Source: Yoonia vestfoldensis
GTDB lineage: Bacteria; Pseudomonadota; Alphaproteobacteria; Rhodobacterales; Rhodobacteraceae
Direction: 5' to 3'
DNA length: 64,000 nucleotides
Assembly (NCBI RefSeq): GCF_002158905.1
Contig: NZ_CP021431.1
Location: 2,667,001 to 2,731,000 of the forward strand
Below the pieces are notes generated by a model. The model was not told where the DNA came from. It searched no databases and saw nothing but the letters and a program-made list of their open reading frames with translations. Numbering within the stretch: the first letter of the stretch is position 1; every line of letters starts with the position of its first letter. Position numbers and translations under genes: made by a program. This document shows positions 44,229 through 51,781 of the stretch, in pieces.

Positions 44229-45631
44229 TACATCATCTCCCGCACATCGGTCAGTTTGCCTGTGATCGCCGCTGCCGCCGCCATCGCGGGCGACATCAGA
44301 TGGGTGCGACCACCACGGCCTTGGCGGCCTTCGAAATTGCGGTTGGATGTGGCGGCACAGCGTTCGCCGGGGGCCAGCTGGTCGGGGTTCATCGCCAGAC
44401 ACATCGAACAGCCCGCAAGGCGCCATTCAAAACCGGCATCGATGAAGATCTGCGCCAGACCTTCCTCTTCGGCCTGCGCACGGACCAGACCCGATCCGGG
44501 GACGACCATGGCGCGCACCCCGTCTTTTTTCTTTTTGCCTTTCAGGATCGCGGCGGCAGCGCGCAGATCCTCGATCCGGCCATTGGTGCAGGACCCGATG
44601 AACACCGTGTCGATGGCGATATCGGTCAGCTTGGTCCCCGGCGTCAGCGCCATGTAATCCAGCGAGCGTTGCGCCGCACCGACCTTGCCACCCGTGAAAC
44701 TGTCAGCGGCAGGCACGGTCGCGGTGATCGGCAGCACATCCTCGGGCGAGGTGCCCCAGGTCACGACAGGTGCGATATCTTCGCCGCGCAGGGTGATGAC
44801 CTTGTCAAAATGCGCGCCTTCATCGGTGAACAGGGTCTTCCAATAGGCGACCGCCGCTTCCCATTGCGCGCCTTTGGGGGCATGGGGGCGGCCTTTGCAA
44901 TATGCGAAGGTCTTTTCGTCAGGCGCGATGATGCCTGCGCGTGCGCCGCCTTCGATCGCCATGTTGCAGACGGTCATCCGCCCTTCCATGGACAGATCGC
45001 GGATCGCTTCGCCGCAATATTCGATGACATGGCCGTTGCCGCCGGCGGTGCCGGTCGCGCCGATGATCGACAGGGTGATGTCCTTGGCGGTCACACCGGG
45101 GGCAAGTTTGCCGGTGATTTCGACCTTCATATTCTTGGATTTCTTCTGGATCAGCGTCTGCGTGGCCAGCACATGTTCGACCTCGGAGGTGCCGATCCCA
45201 TGCGCCAGCGCGCCGAATGCGCCATGCGTCGCGGTATGGCTGTCGCCGCAGACGACGGTCATGCCGGGCAGGGTCCAGCCCTGTTCGGGGCCAACGATAT
45301 GCACGATGCCTTGGCGGACGTCCGAGACCGGATAATAATGGATGCCGAAATCCTTGGCATTGGTGTCCAGCGCATCAACCTGAATGCGCGATTCCTCGTT
45401 CATGCCGCCATTGGCGCGGTCCAGCGTGGTGGGCACGTTATGGTCCGGCACGGCGATGGTCTTGTCGGGGGCATGCACCTTGCGACCGGCCAGGCGCAGA
45501 CCTTCAAAGGCTTGCGGGCTGGTGACTTCGTGGACCAGATGCCGGTCGATATAGAGCAGGCAGGTGCCGTCTTCGGCCTCATGCGCGACATGCGCATCCC
45601 AGATTTTATCATAAAGCGTTTTGGGGGACAT
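44228..45631 (-). CDS. leuC: 3-isopropylmalate dehydratase large subunit
   Basis: This 467-aa aconitase-family subunit binds a [4Fe-4S] cluster through three cysteines, seen in [12 protein letters not shown] and in [10 protein letters not shown]. Near the start are [20 protein letters not shown] and the [14 protein letters not shown] stretch. ATG 45631 ([11 protein letters not shown]) is the family start. Upstream, 296 bp without a gene separate it from the divergent HPF-like gene. Confidence 0.97.
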   Translation of the reverse strand: MSPKTLYDKIWDAHVAHEAEDGTCLLYIDRHLVHEVTSPQAFEGLRLAGRKVHAPDKTIAVPDHNVPTTLDRANGGMNEESRIQVDALDTNAKDFGIHYYPVSDVRQGIVHIVGPEQGWTLPGMTVVCGDSHTATHGAFGALAHGIGTSEVEHVLATQTLIQKKSKNMKVEITGKLAPGVTAKDITLSIIGATGTAGGNGHVIEYCGEAIRDLSMEGRMTVCNMAIEGGARAGIIAPDEKTFAYCKGRPHAPKGAQWEAAVAYWKTLFTDEGAHFDKVITLRGEDIAPVVTWGTSPEDVLPITATVPAADSFTGGKVGAAQRSLDYMALTPGTKLTDIAIDTVFIGSCTNGRIEDLRAAAAILKGKKKKDGVRAMVVPGSGLVRAQAEEEGLAQIFIDAGFEWRLAGCSMCLAMNPDQLAPGERCAATSNRNFEGRQGRGGRTHLMSPAMAAAAAITGKLTDVREMM

Positions 45632-45893
45632 TGTCCTCTCCCGTATCAAAATTCAGATGTTGGCAGGCGTGCGGAAACAGGGGGGGCCTTAGCCCCGCGC
45701 AAGGATTGTGCAACTCGCGCCAAAAAAGCGCCAGGGCAGGCGCGCGCGGTCATCCATGTCGAAAACCTTTTTCATGACGCTTCAGATACACGCTGGCCTG
45801 CCGTCCCGCAAGGGCCGCGCGCGATGATGCGGGCGCGCCCCTATTGCAGCCCGTATTGCAATAGCGCGTTCGCTGCATAGATCAGGACATATC

Positions 45894-45923
45894 AGGAAAG
45901 GCCAAGAAAGGCCAGGAAAGGAC
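45894..45923 (+). repeat. Three tandem purine-rich decamers before the HPF-like gene
   Basis: AGGAAAGGCC (45894-45903), AAGAAAGGCC (45904-45913) and AGGAAAGGAC (45914-45923) are three near-identical 10-nt units. Each carries a ribosome-binding-like GAAAGG. The last is 5 nt before the ATG. Confidence 0.8.
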
Positions 45924-45927
45924 CGTC

Positions 45928-46242
45928 ATGCAATTCCAACTGAACACCGATTCCACCATCCAGGGCGACACGCGCCTGTCCGATGTGGCCGAAACCATTG
46001 TCACCGGCGCCTTGGGTCATCTGACCGACCGGCTGACCCGCATCGAGGTGCATATCGCCGATGTGAATGCCGCCAAAGGCGGATCGGATGATATCCGCTG
46101 CACGATCGAGGGCCGCCCCGAAGGCATGCAGCCACAGACCATCACCCATCATGATGCCAATGTCGAAGCCGCCTTGCGTGGCGGGGCCAAGAAGCTGCGC
46201 GCGCTGCTGGACAGCGAGTTCGGCAAATTGGGCCGGCGTTGA
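45928..46242 (+). CDS. Short HPF/RaiA-family ribosome hibernation protein
   Basis: This 104-aa protein has the beta-alpha-beta-beta-beta-alpha fold of ribosome-associated hibernation factors: MQFQLNTDSTIQGDTRLSD, RLTRIEVHIADVNAAKGG, IRCTIEGRPEG and a Lys/Arg-rich last helix. It lacks the C-terminal dimerisation domain of long HPF, so it resembles the short YfiA/HPF type. It is transcribed alone. Three tandem Shine-Dalgarno-like units precede the ATG; a hairpin and a family A core follow the stop. Confidence 0.82.
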   Translation: MQFQLNTDSTIQGDTRLSDVAETIVTGALGHLTDRLTRIEVHIADVNAAKGGSDDIRCTIEGRPEGMQPQTITHHDANVEAALRGGAKKLRALLDSEFGKLGRR

Positions 46243-46246
46243 TTTT

Positions 46247-46298
46247 CCCCTGCGGCGCAGGGGAACGCGCCGCGGGGGATATTTCGGCTCGGAAGATG
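46247..46298 (+). repeat. Family A intergenic element, copy A7, with its hairpin
   Basis: A 7-bp hairpin CCCCTGC/GCAGGGG (46247-46253, 46257-46263) lies 4 nt after the HPF-like stop. The core (CGCGGGGG-ATATTT, GCTCGGAAGATG) follows at 46271-46298. The convergent ureG stop is 13 nt further on. Confidence 0.85.
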
Positions 46299-46311
46299 GG
46301 CAAAGCTGGCG

Positions 46312-46920
46312 TTATAGCCCGCCAAGACTGCGGATCAGCGCCACCACATCATCGACGCCGGTGCCCTGTTTCAAGCTGGCGAAAACCACCGGCAGCGCGC
46401 CGCGCATCCGCGCCGCATCCGCCGCCATGATATCAAGCGATGCGCCCACATGGGGCGCCAGATCGGTCTTGTTCACGACCAGGATATCGGACCGCGTGAT
46501 CGCGGGGCCGCCTTTGCGGGGGATGTCTTCGCCTGCGGCCGTGTCGATCACATAGATCGTCAGATCCGCCAGTTCCGGGCTATAGGTCGCCGAAAGGTTG
46601 TCGCCGCCGCTTTCGATCAGGATCAGGTCCAGATCGGGGTGGCGCGCGCGCATTTCGGCCACGGCGGCCAAGTTGATCGACGCATCTTCGCGGATCGCGG
46701 TATGCGGGCAGCCGCCGGTTTCCACGCCCATCACCCGGTCGGCGGGCAGGATCTGCATCCGCATCAGGGCTTCGGCATCTTCCTGCGTATAGATGTCATT
46801 GGTGATCACGCAGAGGCTCAGCTCATTTTTCAGCGCCCGCGCGAGGGCGGCTGTCAGCGTGGTTTTGCCCGCGCCGACCGGGCCGCCGATACCGATGCGC
46901 AAAGGACCATGGGGCGACAT
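46312..46920 (-). CDS. ureG: Urease accessory GTPase UreG
   Basis: This 202-aa SIMIBI-class GTPase drives nickel delivery to urease with UreE, UreF and UreD/H. It has P-loop GPVGAGKT (residues 13-20), the metal-binding CPH motif ([14 protein letters not shown]), [11 protein letters not shown] and the VVNKTDLA base-recognition motif. ATG 46920 has AAAGG 7 nt upstream; an ATG at 46938 overlaps the ureF stop but would add six non-conserved residues. It is the last gene of the urease operon. Confidence 0.96.
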   Translation of the reverse strand: MSPHGPLRIGIGGPVGAGKTTLTAALARALKNELSLCVITNDIYTQEDAEALMRMQILPADRVMGVETGGCPHTAIREDASINLAAVAEMRARHPDLDLILIESGGDNLSATYSPELADLTIYVIDTAAGEDIPRKGGPAITRSDILVVNKTDLAPHVGASLDIMAADAARMRGALPVVFASLKQGTGVDDVVALIRSLGGL

Positions 46921-46934
46921 GCTGTGACCTTTCG

Positions 46935-47570
46935 TCATGACCGGAAAATCCGGCTATATTGGTTGTTGTGCTGCATGGCGGCGGTATCAACGGCAAAGAC
47001 CGCCGTGCCGAGATCGTCGAGGCTGGCGTGGCTGGCCTCGGTCCCGATGCGCAGGCAGAGCGGGGCAAGATCCGCCAGGATCCGCTGCGCCTGGGTCTGG
47101 CCAAGCGGCATCAGCCGCTGTGCCGCCTGCACCAGGTTGCTGGCGAAACTTTGCAACCACAGCTGCGCGACAGGCTGGACCGCCATCGCCATCAGCCGCG
47201 CCGCGCGCCCCACTGCCACCGGATAGGCCATATCGGGCAGATCCAGCCCCCAGACCGCGCGGGTCGTCGCGGCGAAAGCGGCCCCTTGGTGCAGCGTTTC
47301 CATCCGGCGTTCCCGGCTGGGGGCCAGCACGGCGGCCAGCTCTGCCAAGGCGGCGGGGTCATCGGCTGCATGGGCCGCGCAGAGCAAGATCGCATCGCTG
47401 CGCCCTGCCCCCTGGTCCAGCACATCGGACAGCCAGTCCGCCAGATCCTGCGCATCGCGCAGATCACCGCGCCCGATGCTGCGTTCCAGCCCGTGCGACC
47501 AGGCAAAGGCCCCCACCGGATAGGCCGGCGACAGCCATTGTGTCAGCGTCAGGTAGCGCGCGTCATCCAT
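46935..47570 (-). CDS. ureF: Urease accessory protein UreF
   Basis: This 211-aa all-helical protein bridges UreG to the UreD-urease complex. It begins with [20 protein letters not shown] and keeps the typical [13 protein letters not shown] stretch. ATG 47570 (MDDARYLT) overlaps the 3' end of ureE by 8 bp, which fits the tight packing of the operon. The frame is open further upstream but that part is the His-rich end of ureE in another frame. Confidence 0.93.
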   Translation of the reverse strand: MDDARYLTLTQWLSPAYPVGAFAWSHGLERSIGRGDLRDAQDLADWLSDVLDQGAGRSDAILLCAAHAADDPAALAELAAVLAPSRERRMETLHQGAAFAATTRAVWGLDLPDMAYPVAVGRAARLMAMAVQPVAQLWLQSFASNLVQAAQRLMPLGQTQAQRILADLAPLCLRIGTEASHASLDDLGTAVFAVDTAAMQHNNQYSRIFRS

Positions 47571-48030
47571 GGCTATGCCCGTGATCATGGCCGTGGTCAT
47601 GCCCCAATGTGCGCCCATGCCCATAGGCCCCCCCCTCGGGGGTGAAAGGCCCATCCATATCCGTGACGCTTGCGCCCAGCTGTTCCAGCATCGCGCGCAT
47701 CACCTTGCCCCGCTGCACCACCAGCGCATCGGGCAGGATCGCGCAGGGCGCATGGCGGTTGCCGATATGCCAGGCCAGCCGGACCAGATCGCCGGTAACG
47801 CGCATCAGCGCCTCATGCGCGGCAACGACAGCGATCTGGCGGCCGTCTTCGAGCACAAAGACCTGGCCTGCATCCACTGATATTGTCCGGGGGAGATCGA
47901 CAAGAAACGGCGCGCCGCTGTCGGTCAGCAGCCGTTTGCGACGCAAAAGCCGCGCGTCGTAGGTCAGGCTGACCCGATCCGCCACCGGGCCATGCGCATG
48001 GTCATGGATGGTCAGGGCACGGGCCATCAT
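47563..48030 (-). CDS. ureE: Urease accessory nickel chaperone UreE
   Basis: This 155-aa protein stores and delivers nickel. The N-terminal UreE domain (SLTYDARLLRRKRLLTDSG) is followed by the metal-binding domain with LAWHIGNRHAPC, whose histidine is a bridging nickel ligand. The C-terminus is a His-rich tail ([13 protein letters not shown]), so it is the nickel-storing form. It overlaps ureF by 8 bp. Confidence 0.95.
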   Translation of the reverse strand: MMARALTIHDHAHGPVADRVSLTYDARLLRRKRLLTDSGAPFLVDLPRTISVDAGQVFVLEDGRQIAVVAAHEALMRVTGDLVRLAWHIGNRHAPCAILPDALVVQRGKVMRAMLEQLGASVTDMDGPFTPEGGAYGHGRTLGHDHGHDHGHSHG

Positions 48031-48052
48031 GGCGCATGCCCCAAAGTCGCAA

Positions 48053-48277
48053 TCAGCTGCGAATGCTGAGGAATTTGGCCATCGCTTCGGCGCGGGTCAT
48101 GCCCCATTCTTCGAGCTGGGCATCGGACATGTTGTTGAGCTCGTGCAAAAGACGCGCCTGCGCCGTCGCCTCGGACATATGGATGATCCCACGCCCAAGT
48201 GCGCGCAGCGGCGCCATCACCAAGCGGGTCAGTGTTTCGCGGTTGGAAATCTGGATAAAGTCTGTCTGGAAAGCCAT
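48053..48277 (-). CDS. DUF1127-like small protein inside the urease operon
   Basis: This 74-aa protein ends in LNNMSDAQLEEWGMTRAEAMAKF, which follows the YjiS-type DUF1127 pattern (L-x-x-M-S-D-x-x-L-x-x-x-G-x-x-R). Such proteins affect RNA turnover and phosphate or carbon adaptation in some alphaproteobacteria. It lies between ureC and ureE on the same strand with 120 bp upstream, enough for its own promoter. GAGGTG lies 5 nt before the ATG. A link to urease function is not shown. Confidence 0.7.
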   Translation of the reverse strand: MAFQTDFIQISNRETLTRLVMAPLRALGRGIIHMSEATAQARLLHELNNMSDAQLEEWGMTRAEAMAKFLSIRS

Positions 48278-48351
48278 GTTGCACCTCTATAATGCGATTA
48301 CCTTTCCTCCCTGCACCCAAGCTAGCCCTTGTGCCGCGTCCCAACAACCGC

Positions 48352-48365
48352 GCTTTGCGCAAAGC
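48352..48365. repeat. Perfect 14-bp palindrome between ureC and the DUF1127-like gene
   Basis: GCTTTGCGCAAAGC is a perfect palindrome in the 120-bp gap. It may be a protein-binding site or a hairpin in the ureC 3' end. No T-run follows it. Confidence 0.55.
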
Positions 48366-48397
48366 CACTATGCGTTTTCTGCAATGCAGCATCATGG

Positions 48398-50158
48398 TCA
48401 GAACAGAAAATAGCGTTGCGCCATCGGCAAACGCTCTGCCGGTGCGCAGGTCAGCAAGACGCCATCGGCGCGCACCTCATAGGTTTCGGGGTTCACCTCG
48501 ACATGCGGCATGGCGGTGTTCAGCTTCAGATCCTTTTTGCCGATATTGCGGGTATTGACGACGGGCAGGGTCTGTTTGGCCAGGCCCAAACTGCCACCGA
48601 TGCCCGCCTCTTGCGCGGCGGCGCTGACAAAGGTGACGGCGGAATGTTCCACCGACCGCCCGTAAGCGCCAAACATCGGGCGGGTGTAAACCGGCTGCGG
48701 TGTCGGGATCGACGCATTGGGATCGCCCATCTGGGCGGCAACAATCGTGCCCCCCATCAGGATCATCTCTGGCTTGACCCCGAAAAAGGCGGGGTTCCAC
48801 AAAACCAGATCGGCGCGCTTGCCGACCTCGATTGATCCGACATGGGCGGAAATGCCATGCGCAATCGCGGGATTGATCGTATATTTCGCGATATAGCGGC
48901 GCACGCGCATATTGTCATTATCGCCCTTTTCCTCGGGCAATTGGCCGCGCTGGACCTTCATCTTATGGGCGGTCTGCCAAGTGCGGATGATCACCTCGCC
49001 CACACGGCCCATCGCCTGGCTGTCCGACGCGATGATCGAAAAGGCACCCATGTCGTGCAGGATATCCTCGGCGGCGATGGTTTCGCGGCGGATCCGGCTT
49101 TCGGCAAAGGCCACATCCTCGGGGATGCTTTTGTCCAGATGATGACAAACCATCAGCATATCGAGATGTTCGTCGATCGTGTTGACGGTAAAGGGCCGCG
49201 TCGGATTGGTCGATGAGGGCAGCACATTGGGCTGGCCGCAAATCTTGATAATGTCGGGGGCATGACCGCCGCCCGCGCCTTCGGTGTGAAAGGCGTGGAT
49301 GGTGCGGCCTTTCAGGGCGGCAACGGTGTTTTCGACAAAACCCGCCTCGTTCAACGTGTCGGTATGGATCATGACCTGCACATCCCAGGCATCCGCCACC
49401 GACAGACAGCAATCAATGGCGGCGGGGGTGGTGCCCCAATCCTCATGCAGCTTCAGACAGCAGGCCCCCGCGAGGACCTGTTCTTCCAAGGCCGCAGGCA
49501 GCGATGCATTGCCCTTGCCCGCAAAGGCGAGGTTCATCGGAAACGCATCCGCCGCCTGCAACATCCGCCCCAGATGCCAGGGGCCGGGGGTGCAGGTGGT
49601 GGCCAATGTGCCATGCGCGGGGCCGGTGCCACCGCCGATCATGGTGGTCAGACCGGAATAAAGCGCATCCTCGATCTGCTGGGGGCAGATGAAATGGATA
49701 TGGCTGTCGATGCCGCCTGCGGTCAGGATACGGCCTTCACCGGCGATGGCCTCGGTGCCGGGGCCGATGATGATATTCACACCCGGCTGCGTATCGGGAT
49801 TGCCCGCCTTGCCGATGGCCACGATACGCCCGTCTTTGAGGCCGACATCGGCCTTGATGATGCCGGTCCAATCCACGATCAGCGCATTGGTGATGACCGT
49901 ATCCACCGCGCCCGCGGCCCGCGTGACCTGGCTCTGGCCCATACCGTCGCGGATCACCTTGCCACCGCCGAATTTCACCTCTTCGCCATAAGCCAACGCA
50001 TTGGGGCCAGTGCCGCCCGTGGTGGCGCGACCGGCCAACTCGGCGGTCAGATCGCGTTCGACCTCGATAAACAATTCGGTATCGGCAAGCCGGACCTTAT
50101 CGCCCACCGTGGGGCCGAACATCGCGGCATAATCGCGGCGGTTGATCACTGCTGGCAT
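48398..50158 (-). CDS. ureC: Urease alpha subunit
   Basis: This 586-aa catalytic subunit hydrolyses urea to ammonia and carbamate with two nickel ions. The ligands are visible: H153 and H155 (DSHIHF), carbamylated K236 (CLKLHEDWG), H265, H291 and an aspartate near 379. The flap C338-H339 is in MVCHHLD. Compared with the Klebsiella protein it has about 18 extra residues after EVERDLT ([18 protein letters not shown]), before [11 protein letters not shown]. It starts 1 bp after ureB ends. Confidence 0.98.
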   Translation of the reverse strand: MPAVINRRDYAAMFGPTVGDKVRLADTELFIEVERDLTAELAGRATTGGTGPNALAYGEEVKFGGGKVIRDGMGQSQVTRAAGAVDTVITNALIVDWTGIIKADVGLKDGRIVAIGKAGNPDTQPGVNIIIGPGTEAIAGEGRILTAGGIDSHIHFICPQQIEDALYSGLTTMIGGGTGPAHGTLATTCTPGPWHLGRMLQAADAFPMNLAFAGKGNASLPAALEEQVLAGACCLKLHEDWGTTPAAIDCCLSVADAWDVQVMIHTDTLNEAGFVENTVAALKGRTIHAFHTEGAGGGHAPDIIKICGQPNVLPSSTNPTRPFTVNTIDEHLDMLMVCHHLDKSIPEDVAFAESRIRRETIAAEDILHDMGAFSIIASDSQAMGRVGEVIIRTWQTAHKMKVQRGQLPEEKGDNDNMRVRRYIAKYTINPAIAHGISAHVGSIEVGKRADLVLWNPAFFGVKPEMILMGGTIVAAQMGDPNASIPTPQPVYTRPMFGAYGRSVEHSAVTFVSAAAQEAGIGGSLGLAKQTLPVVNTRNIGKKDLKLNTAMPHVEVNPETYEVRADGVLLTCAPAERLPMAQRYFLF

Positions 50159-50159
50159 C

Positions 50160-50465
50160 TTAAAGATCCCCCATCACAGCTTGGTTAAACCCGAACACCC
50201 GCCGCGCACCCGATATCGGGATCAACGCCACTTCGCGCCTTTGGCCCGGTTCAAAGCGCACAGCAGTGCCTGCGGCGATATCCAGCCGCATGCCGCGCGC
50301 CGCCGCCCGGTCAAAATCCAACGCCGGATTGACCTCGGCAAAATGGAAATGCGACCCCACCTGCACCGGCCGGTCGCCTTTATTGGCCACCTGCAAGACC
50401 AGCACCGGCGTGCCTGCATTCAGCGTCAGATCACCCGCCGCCACGATCACTTCACCCGGTTTCAT
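50160..50465 (-). CDS. ureB: Urease beta subunit
   Basis: This 101-aa structural subunit has the usual start [18 protein letters not shown] and the conserved [21 protein letters not shown] 50465 gives the standard length; an ATG five codons upstream is less likely. The 48-bp gap to ureA contains a family B core. Confidence 0.97.
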   Translation of the reverse strand: MKPGEVIVAAGDLTLNAGTPVLVLQVANKGDRPVQVGSHFHFAEVNPALDFDRAAARGMRLDIAAGTAVRFEPGQRREVALIPISGARRVFGFNQAVMGDL

Positions 50466-50479
50466 GGCATGACACCCCA

Positions 50480-50501
50480 CTTCTTTTTTCCAAAAATACT
50501 C
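50480..50501 (-). repeat. Family B core, copy B3, between ureA and ureB
   Basis: On the minus strand this reads GAGTATTTTTGG then AAAAAAGAAG, identical over 22 nt to B1 and B2. It begins 12 nt after the ureA stop and ends 14 nt before the ureB ATG, so it lies inside an operon. Confidence 0.85.
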
Positions 50502-50513
50502 ATCTTCTTCTTT

Positions 50514-50816
50514 TCAACGGATCGGATCATGGACCGTCACCAGCTTGGTGCCATCAGGAAAGGTCGCCTCGACCTGCACCTCGTGGATCATCTCGGCGAT
50601 GCCTTCCATCACCTGATCGCGGGTGATGATATGCGCGCCCGCCTGCATCATGTCGGCAACAGACCTTCCGTCGCGCGCGCCTTCGACGACGGCATCGGTG
50701 ATCAGGGCAATCGCCTCGGGATAATTCAGCTTCACCCCCCGGGCGAGCCGCTTGCGGGCCACCTCGGCAGCCATCGCGATCAGCAATTTGTCTTTTTCAC
50801 GCGGGGTCAGTTGCAT
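50514..50816 (-). CDS. ureA: Urease gamma subunit
   Basis: This 100-aa subunit ([20 protein letters not shown] ... [20 protein letters not shown]) matches UreA over its whole length. It starts 3 bp after ureD ends, so ureD and ureA are probably translated together. Together with ureB and ureC it forms the separate three-subunit urease typical of bacteria. Confidence 0.98.
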   Translation of the reverse strand: MQLTPREKDKLLIAMAAEVARKRLARGVKLNYPEAIALITDAVVEGARDGRSVADMMQAGAHIITRDQVMEGIAEMIHEVQVEATFPDGTKLVTVHDPIR

Positions 50817-50819
50817 GGG

Positions 50820-51653
50820 TCACAATCTCCAGACACGGGGGATGGGTGCTGCGGACAGCGCCTCGATCAAGGGAATAAGGTCGCGGCGCAGGGTGAAACC
50901 GTCTGCTGCCAAAAGCCGGATCAACAACAGATCATCCGCCAAAAGGCTGGCACCGGCGGTATCGGGCAAATCCAGCGTGCCAGCCAGCGCCGCCGCCTGC
51001 GGGGCCGCCAAAAGCAGCGTTGCCATCGCCCCTGCCCCGCCCGCGATGGCCGGACGCGCCAATAATGCAGCAGCATCGCCGATCAGGCGGATCGCATCGG
51101 CAAAGACCAGCACGCCATCACGCCTTATGCGCCATTGGTCGCGCAGATGCAGGGTATGGACGACCTCGCCCATCGCGACACGGCCAAAGATCACCGGTTC
51201 CACGATCAGGCATTGTGCCGACCCGGTCAGATCGACCTGTAGATGCCGGTCCAGCGCTGCGGCATCAAACAGGATGGTTTCCTGCGGCAACCAGTCAATG
51301 CGCGCATCCTGCGCCACCTGCAGGGTCACATCGACCCGCGCCACCTGCCCCGGCAGCGCGGCATAGCCGCGTTCCGCCGCCTGCGAGGACAGCACGACAT
51401 GCGCGCCCGCCTGCGCCACGATATCCAGCGCCATCCGGTCGCCACCGGTCAGCCCGCCCGAGGTGTTCAGGAAAACCGCATCAAGCGTGGGGCCATAGCT
51501 GCGCGGAAACAACGCCTTCAGCGCGCCTTGCTGGCGCAGATCGGCAATCACGCTTTGCGTGCCACGGCGCTTGGCCACAAGACGCAAAGCGCCTTGCGCA
51601 CGCGGCTGCAAAGGCGCGGCCCTGTCCATGTCGATCTGCGCGCGATAGGTCAT
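50820..51653 (-). CDS. ureD: Urease accessory protein UreD
   Basis: This 277-aa scaffold (called UreH in some species) binds apo-urease and recruits UreF and UreG. It has LNTSGGLTGGDRMALDIVAQ, the family core, and SQAAERGYAAL. ATG 51653 is preceded by AAGGAAAGG. It is first in the urease operon; no urea transporter gene is in the window. An inverted repeat (51665-51685) in its leader overlaps the ribosome site. Confidence 0.94.
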   Translation of the reverse strand: MTYRAQIDMDRAAPLQPRAQGALRLVAKRRGTQSVIADLRQQGALKALFPRSYGPTLDAVFLNTSGGLTGGDRMALDIVAQAGAHVVLSSQAAERGYAALPGQVARVDVTLQVAQDARIDWLPQETILFDAAALDRHLQVDLTGSAQCLIVEPVIFGRVAMGEVVHTLHLRDQWRIRRDGVLVFADAIRLIGDAAALLARPAIAGGAGAMATLLLAAPQAAALAGTLDLPDTAGASLLADDLLLIRLLAADGFTLRRDLIPLIEALSAAPIPRVWRL

Positions 51654-51664
51654 CTGCCGCCTTT

Positions 51665-51685
51665 CCTTGGCCTCTTGTGCCAAGG
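51665..51685 (-). promoter_or_regulatory. Inverted repeat overlapping the ureD ribosome binding site
   Basis: CCTTGGC (51665-51671) and GCCAAGG (51679-51685) form a 7-bp stem with a 7-nt loop. The plus-strand left arm overlaps the AAGGAAAGG ribosome site of ureD (51660-51668). Control of translation is possible but only inferred. Confidence 0.35.
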
Positions 51686-51781
51686 ATCAGCTGCGCAGGA
51701 CCAGCGGTGCCGCACCGATACCGCGCAGAAAAACGCGATATCGCAGTCATCTGCCTAAAAATGAGGCAGCTTCATCAGAAA

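Noticed and set aside
51653..51781. Sigma-54-type promoter for the urease operon
   Set aside because: TTGGCAC is present on the minus strand but no GC element lies at the required distance, so the match is incomplete.
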